Part shown: positions 22,277 to 26,504 of the stretch, one piece after another
Numbering within the stretch: the stretch's first letter is position 1
Layout: each line of letters starts with the position of its first letter
From: Sedimentisphaerales bacterium
GTDB lineage: Bacteria > Planctomycetota > Phycisphaerae > Sedimentisphaerales > SG8-4
Assembly: GCA_016928975.1 (NCBI GenBank)
Contig: JAFGJR010000031.1
Span: 1 to 26,504, forward strand
Reading direction: 5' to 3'
DNA length: 26,504 nt
Made by a program: the position numbers and the translations under genes
The notes under the pieces: model-generated
Seen by the model: the letters and a program-made list of their open reading frames with translations, nothing else
What the model was told of the DNA's origin: nothing
The model's database searches: none

Positions 22277-23758
22277 ATGAGTTTGCGGAACAGAGTAAAG
22301 GAGTCTGGCCCGGGGCGTGCGATGTTCCTCGGCGTGCTATTTGTCTGTCTGCTGGTGACGGCGGGTCCCGCCTTGTCCCAGAACCGCGCGGACGCCGCAA
22401 AGGAACTATCCAGAGCGTTCTCGGCAGCGGCCAAGACGGCGATGCCGGCCGTGGTGTCCATCAAGGTGGAGAAGGCCGTGGAAGTGAATCCGATGGCAGG
22501 GTCAGGAAGTCCCTTCGGATTCAACGATCCATTCGGTCAGTTCGACGACGACTTCCTGCGCAGGTTCTTCGGCGGCAGAATGCCCCAGAGACAAAGTCCT
22601 CAAAAATACGTGGAGCGCGGCCAGGGCTCCGGCTTCATCATCAGCGAGGACGGCTACATCCTCACGAACAATCACGTGGTCGGCGACGTGGACAAGATGA
22701 CCGTGGAACTGAAGGACGGCCGCAAGTTCACCGACGCCAAGCTGATCGGCACCGACCCGGACTCCGAAGTCGCTCTGATCAAGATTGAAGGCGACCACTT
22801 CCCGGTCCTGCCGCTGGGCGATTCCGATAAGATCGACGTTGGCGACTGGGTCATCGCGATCGGCAATCCCTTCGGTCTCAATGAGACGGTCACCGTCGGC
22901 GTCGTCAGCGCCGTGGGACGCAGCAACGTGCACATCGCGGCGTACGAGGATTTCATCCAGACCGACGCGGCCATCAACCCCGGCAACTCGGGTGGCCCGT
23001 TGATCAATCTCGACGGCAAGGTGATCGGCATCAATACCGCCATTGTCAGCCAGAGCGGCGGATACATGGGGATCGGTTTCGCCATCCCCGTGAACATGGC
23101 ACGCACCATCGCAGACCAACTGAAGAGCAGCGGCAAAGTCAGCCGCGGATACCTGGGCCTCTACGGCCAGGATGTCACGCCCGACGTGGCGGAGCTGATG
23201 GGCCTGAAGGACGCCGGCGGCGTGGTCATCGCCCAGGTGGAAGAGGGCGGGCCGGCGGACAAGGCCGGGCTCAAGAGCCGCGATGTGATCCTGGAGATGA
23301 ACGGCAAGAGCGTCCAATCCTACGACACGTTCCGAAACGAGGTCGCCGCGATGCGGCCGGGCAGCGCGGTCCGCCTCACGGGCCTGCGGGACGGCAAGCC
23401 ACTCGATCTCACCGTCACGTTGGGCGAGCGGCCCGGAGCCACCACACAGGCGCAGAAGCCGTCGGACGAACCTGAACGACATCTCGGCTTGCAGGTCCAG
23501 GACCTGACCAAAGACCTGGCCGACCAACTGGGCTACGAACCGGGAGAGGGCGTTGTCGTCACCGCCGTGCAGCCCGGGGGTCCGGCGGCCGAGGAGGGAA
23601 TCCAACGAGGAGATCTCATCCTCTCCGTCAACAATCGCAACGTCAACAGCGCCCGTGAATTCGGGAGGGCAATCAACGCGGCGAGAAAGGCCGGCAAGGT
23701 GCTCCTGCTGGTCAAACGCGGCGATCTCTCCCAATTCGTGGTGATCCCGTTCGAGTAA
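22277..23758 (+). CDS. HtrA/Deg-family periplasmic serine protease with two PDZ domains
   Basis: The 493-aa protein has a signal peptide (VLFVCLLVTAGPALS, cleavage near residue 34), a trypsin-like domain (about 50-270) and two PDZ domains (about 285-385 and 402-490), the DegP/DegQ layout. H133 (TNNHVV) and S238 (PGNSGGP) are in place. The Asp of the triad, normally the last residue in DPxxD before LAVLKI, is Glu here (DPDSEVALIKI, E164). The long LA-type loop is rich in Phe and Gly (PFGFNDPFGQFDDDFLRRFFGG). The role is quality control and degradation of misfolded envelope proteins. The ATG at 22277 has AAAGGGAGG 6 nt upstream. A probable terminator follows at 23789. No clear promoter was found in the 225 bp upstream. 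Confidence 0.93.
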   Translation: MSLRNRVKESGPGRAMFLGVLFVCLLVTAGPALSQNRADAAKELSRAFSAAAKTAMPAVVSIKVEKAVEVNPMAGSGSPFGFNDPFGQFDDDFLRRFFGGRMPQRQSPQKYVERGQGSGFIISEDGYILTNNHVVGDVDKMTVELKDGRKFTDAKLIGTDPDSEVALIKIEGDHFPVLPLGDSDKIDVGDWVIAIGNPFGLNETVTVGVVSAVGRSNVHIAAYEDFIQTDAAINPGNSGGPLINLDGKVIGINTAIVSQSGGYMGIGFAIPVNMARTIADQLKSSGKVSRGYLGLYGQDVTPDVAELMGLKDAGGVVIAQVEEGGPADKAGLKSRDVILEMNGKSVQSYDTFRNEVAAMRPGSAVRLTGLRDGKPLDLTVTLGERPGATTQAQKPSDEPERHLGLQVQDLTKDLADQLGYEPGEGVVVTAVQPGGPAAEEGIQRGDLILSVNNRNVNSAREFGRAINAARKAGKVLLLVKRGDLSQFVVIPFE

Positions 23759-23788
23759 CCCACAAGACAAGACTGGTCCTCCGATCGC

Positions 23789-23822
23789 GGCCGGGGGCGC
23801 TCAGGTAGGGGTGCCTCCGGCC
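23789..23822 (+). terminator. Candidate hairpin terminator after the HtrA gene
   Basis: GGCCGGGGGCGC pairs with GTGCCTCCGGCC (two G-U pairs) around a 10-nt loop. The run of T after it is weak, so termination may be incomplete or Rho-assisted. Confidence 0.5.
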
Positions 23823-23854
23823 CGATTCATTTCCAGGACCCGACCGCGCGTTCC

Positions 23855-23884
23855 TTGATTTCCGTCACGATCCGCCGGTATGAT
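23855..23884 (+). promoter_or_regulatory. Sigma70-type promoter of the glutaminyl cyclotransferase gene
   Basis: TTGATT (23855-23860), an 18-bp spacer and TATGAT (23879-23884), about 40 nt upstream of the start codon. Confidence 0.55.
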
Positions 23885-23932
23885 GGCTGAACGTCTGTGT
23901 ATTCCACCACCGAGCTACAGAGGACACAGAAA

Positions 23933-24880
23933 ATGGAACGAACAAGACGTTCGCTGGCGGACCATGTCCTGTGCGCCTGTGCCGCCGGCCTGTGGCTGGC
24001 CTGCGTCGGCGGATGTCCGTCGAAAGGTTCGCAGGACAGCAACCAGCCGCCCGCAACCGCTAGCCCACCGCCGGCGACGAGCAACGAACAGCCAGCAACC
24101 CACAACCCACAACGATCTGCCGTTGCCCACTACGGCTACAGGGTCGTGAAGACCTATCCGCACGACCCACAGGCGTTCACGCAGGGTCTCGTATACGAGA
24201 ACGGCATTCTCTACGAAGGCACGGGTCTCTACGGCCGGTCCGTCCTGACCAAGCGGGACCTGAAAAGCGGAAGGCTCCTCAAACGCGAGCGGCTCCCCCG
24301 CCGGTACTTCGGCGAGGGCATCACCGTCTTTCGTGACAAGATCTTCCAACTTACCTGGCAATCGCAGACCGGCTTCGTCTACGACAAGACCACCTTCCGC
24401 CTGCTGAAGGAATTCAAGTACACAGGCGAAGGCTGGGGGCTCACCCACGACGGCAAGAACCTCATCATGAGCGACGGCACCGCGAATCTGCGGTTCCTCG
24501 ATCCGAACACCCTCGCCGAGACTCGCCGCGTCACTGTCCACGACGAGCATGGCCCCATTGATCTGCTCAACGGACTCGAATATGTGGCACCCCCGCCCCC
24601 GGGGATGGTCGATTCGAATTCCCAGCCGAGGGCGGCTGGGCCACACATCTTCGCCAACATCTGGTCCAGCGACTTCATCGCCGTCATCTCACCCGAAACC
24701 GGGCAGGTGACGGCCTGGCTCGACTTGTCCACCCTCTACCCGCGTCCCGCCGACTCCGAATTCGTCCTCAACGGCATCGCCTACCTCCCCGAATCCAACC
24801 ACCTCCTGATCACCGGCAAATGCTGGCCCAAGCTCCACGAAATCGAACTCATTGCACAGCCACCAACATCTCAGCAGTAG
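23933..24880 (+). CDS. Glutaminyl-peptide cyclotransferase, lipoprotein (PF05096-type)
   Basis: The 315-aa protein starts with a lipoprotein signal: a basic N-terminus, a hydrophobic stretch and VGGC with C28 as the likely lipidated Cys. A Pro/Asn/Gln-rich linker (30-65) is followed by a plant-type glutamine cyclotransferase beta-propeller, with HDPQAFTQGLVYENGILYEGTGLYGRS as the signature start, FGEGITVFRDKIFQLTW, YTGEGWGLTHDGKNLIMSDGT, and LNGIAYLPESNHLLITGKCWPKL at the end. Such enzymes convert N-terminal Gln to pyroglutamate. I chose ATG 23933 over GTG 23897 because the signal sequence begins here and AGAGGA lies upstream. An insertion (PPPPGMVDSNSQPRAAG) interrupts one blade. The substrate proteins are unknown. 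Confidence 0.88.
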   Translation: MERTRRSLADHVLCACAAGLWLACVGGCPSKGSQDSNQPPATASPPPATSNEQPATHNPQRSAVAHYGYRVVKTYPHDPQAFTQGLVYENGILYEGTGLYGRSVLTKRDLKSGRLLKRERLPRRYFGEGITVFRDKIFQLTWQSQTGFVYDKTTFRLLKEFKYTGEGWGLTHDGKNLIMSDGTANLRFLDPNTLAETRRVTVHDEHGPIDLLNGLEYVAPPPPGMVDSNSQPRAAGPHIFANIWSSDFIAVISPETGQVTAWLDLSTLYPRPADSEFVLNGIAYLPESNHLLITGKCWPKLHEIELIAQPPTSQQ

Positions 24881-25015
24881 CCGATTGGCCTCAGACGATT
24901 CTCAATCCCGTTGACTTCCCATGCATGAAAGGTTATCCTCTTTGCCGGCAGCGAAAGGGACCTGGATGTTGAAAGTGCATGGATGGATACCAGCGACGTC
25001 AAATGCGAGGCAAGG

Positions 25016-25648
25016 ATGTTAGACATGACCACTGAATCATGGATAACGGCATTCCGTTCCCTATCGTATGTAGGCGTCGCGCTAATGGCAATCACCACCA
25101 TCGCCACGTCTGTGCTCCAGGCGCGCGTCAATAAGGCCAAGGATCAGGCCAATAGGATCAAGGATCAGAAGATCGATACCCTCGTGAGCGGGAACAATGA
25201 ACTCCTTGCAAAGAACAGTGAACTGCTTTCCACGGTGACTCAGTATCAGCAGGATCTCTTCACCAAGGATGCGAGAATCAAAGAACTGGAAGTGAAGGCC
25301 AAGAAGGCAAGCCGGGGTATTACGTCGATGTACAGTTTCAATGGGCAAAGGCGAACAACGGCCGGTGGCAATATCAAGGTCGAGGCAGGAGTGGAAGCTG
25401 GGATCTTCCAGCGCATGGCAGAGCTTGAGAAGAACAGGGCCTATTCTGAGTTGATAGCTCTATGCGAAGAGCAGATCAAGAAGACGCCCACATGGCTAAC
25501 GCCGTATCTTTATCTTGGCGTCGCATACGCAAATACAGGGAATAGAGAAAGGGCAATCTTGAACCTGGAGCATGTGGTTACCGAAGCCGCAGGCGACCCT
25601 GCCTATGCTGAGGCAGCGACACTCCTTGAGCGGCTCACAAAGCAGTGA
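25016..25648 (+). CDS. Membrane-anchored coiled-coil TPR protein
   Basis: The 210-aa protein has one membrane segment near the N-terminus (SLSYVGVALMAITTIATSVL). A coiled coil follows (about 35-95: NKAKDQANRIKDQKIDTL...LLAKNSELLSTVTQYQQDLFTKDARIKELEVKAK). A C-terminal TPR-like pair (about 140-205) contains MAELEKNRAYSELIALCEEQIKK and PYLYLGVAYANTGNRERAILNLEHVV. It is probably an anchored scaffold. Starts at 24983 and 25025 are alternatives; 25016 is preferred for GAGG at 6 nt. The stretch is visibly less GC-rich and uses more AAG, ATA and CTT than its neighbours, which may mean recent acquisition. It has no obvious partner. Confidence 0.65.
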   Translation: MLDMTTESWITAFRSLSYVGVALMAITTIATSVLQARVNKAKDQANRIKDQKIDTLVSGNNELLAKNSELLSTVTQYQQDLFTKDARIKELEVKAKKASRGITSMYSFNGQRRTTAGGNIKVEAGVEAGIFQRMAELEKNRAYSELIALCEEQIKKTPTWLTPYLYLGVAYANTGNRERAILNLEHVVTEAAGDPAYAEAATLLERLTKQ

Positions 25649-25847
25649 TACCACGCTGGTAGGCCCGCGTTTCTTGGCGCAATTCAACGGATACACGACC
25701 CGCTGACTGCCGAGACCAAGGCAAGACAGAGAAGACACCCTGGAGTCCTATGATCACAATGTGATTGGCAATCAGAGTCGGACTTCAAACCCTGCGCATT
25801 GAGATGAGCCGCGCTTCTTGACAAGACCACATGGGTAAGCAGGGCCT

Positions 25848-26030
25848 TCACTTTCCGCGCTGTCGCCGATACCGCTTGGTCAGGTCCACGATCTTGCCGT
25901 CTTCCAGCACATACACGGGAGTGCCCGTCTCAAGACCGATTTGCAGGGCCCGCTTGGCGGCGCGGCGCAGCGCTGCTTCAGAGCCTATGATATCCGGGTC
26001 CTTTGAGCCGTGTTGCTGTCTTCTGGTCAT
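25848..26030 (-). CDS. Small protein paired with a zeta-toxin-like gene
   Basis: The 60-aa basic protein reads MTRRQQHGSKDPDIIGSEAALRRAAKRALQ..., then GTPVYVLEDGKIVDLTKR. A helical front and a final strand ending DGKIV are typical of the small ORF found next to chromosomal zeta-toxin-like ATPases. Its ATG overlaps the stop of the upstream gene (ATGA), so the two are translationally coupled. It could be the antitoxin or merely an accessory protein; no DNA-binding domain is visible. Confidence 0.6.
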   Translation of the reverse strand: MTRRQQHGSKDPDIIGSEAALRRAAKRALQIGLETGTPVYVLEDGKIVDLTKRYRRQRGK

Positions 26031-26428
26031 GCATTGTCCTTTGAAACGATGAGCCTTGGCGTCGACTCGGAGTTGTTGTACAAAGCCCATGTATCCACCA
26101 GTTTCTGGTACAGGCGCTCGAAGTTCCGCAGGCCTGCATCAAACCGCCGGCGGATAATCTCCTCGGGTATGTTGTGCCCGCCTTGAGCCACGCGTGCGGC
26201 GACCCTGACAACCGCTACATCTGCTGAGGGTAGGCTGAGAAAGATCAGTTCCACGTGATATCCGGCTGCCCGCCAACGGGGGATCAGCCGTGCATAATTG
26301 CGCCCTGCCAGGGTCGTCTCGAAGGCGAAACTCTCCCCGGCTTGTGCGCGTCGCTTGATCTCCTGGAGCATCAGCCGACCCGCTCGCAAGCCGGCTCGAT
26401 CCGGATCGAACGGTGAGAGCAGGGCCAG
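26027..26428 (-). pseudogene. Zeta-toxin-like ATPase lacking its expected N-terminus
   Basis: The reading frame shows LLSPFDPDRAGLRAGRLMLQEIKRRAQAGESFAFETTLAGRNYARLIPRWRAAGYHVELIFLSLPS...RVAARVAQGGHNIPEEIIRRRF, the C-terminal two thirds of a zeta-toxin/UNAG-kinase-like protein. It includes the SFAFETTLAG strand and the RVAxRVxxGGHxIP arginine motif. The part that should directly precede LSPFDP (an ADL-type strand, then the Walker A loop further upstream) is replaced by SPIYLKCALA and an unrelated stretch. The frame stays open to the window edge but has no in-frame ATG, so either the gene was broken near 26428 or the contig joins unrelated sequence there. Confidence 0.6.
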
Positions 26429-26504
26429 CGCGCACTTTAGGTAAATTGGGCTGGCGCGGTAAGGGGTTTTGGGGGAGAATCGTTTCGTGTGACATGCTTT
26501 TACA

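Overview
The window looks like a fragment of a GC-rich planctomycete-like chromosome, possibly of the Phycisphaerae. The evidence is family content: Tat-exported Gfo/Idh/MocA oxidoreductases beside a DUF1080 protein, small DUF2934, DUF3309, BON and STAS proteins, and a soluble NarL-type two-component pair. There is no rRNA or other taxonomic marker, so the placement is an inference.

Region 1 (1-7040) is a regulatory and stress-type island. Its left edge looks like the terminus of an IS21-type element. Small minus-strand genes follow: DUF3309, DUF2934 and BON-like, a STAS protein, csrA with a small unknown ORF, and RRM plus a second DUF2934. Embedded among them is a plus-strand histidine kinase and NarL/FixJ response regulator. 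The unifying feature is a near-palindromic 15-bp element (TRGGGT-N3-ACCCTA) present seven times, on both strands. Each copy sits 23-24 bp upstream of a -10-like hexamer, and copies precede BON/DUF2934/DUF3309, STAS, csrA and the kinase itself. I read this as a local regulon of the encoded response regulator, resembling the NreC/NarL site type. Two of these promoter blocks lie in a tandem duplication of about 530 bp that also left a fossil of the kinase N-terminus.

Region 2 (6668-10902) holds a second STAS protein, a cold-shock protein with its own sigma70-type promoter and a leader of about 105 nt, and a large secreted protein of 1049 aa that resembles a TIM-barrel glycosidase.

Region 3 (10954-17023) is a housekeeping block. 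It has ispG (probably leaderless) with an unknown membrane protein on the plus strand. On the minus strand are a PIN-TRAM membrane protein, and ispH followed by rpsA (six S1 domains) ending in a clear intrinsic terminator. The last two enzymes of the MEP isoprenoid pathway therefore lie within 6 kb of each other.

Region 4 (17179-20880) encodes two paralogous Tat-signal Gfo/Idh/MocA oxidoreductases and an exported DUF1080 (3-keto-disaccharide hydrolase family) protein. Together they suggest extracytoplasmic oxidative cleavage of glycosides. A long inverted-repeat element occurs before the first and between the two oxidoreductase genes.

Region 5 (21018-26504) contains a methyltransferase N-terminal remnant, a GNAT acetyltransferase, a small membrane protein, an HtrA/Deg protease with a Glu at the usual catalytic Asp position, a lipoprotein glutaminyl cyclotransferase, a TPR/coiled-coil membrane protein, and a zeta-toxin-like gene lacking its expected N-terminus with a small partner ORF. 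No tRNA, rRNA or CRISPR array was recognised.
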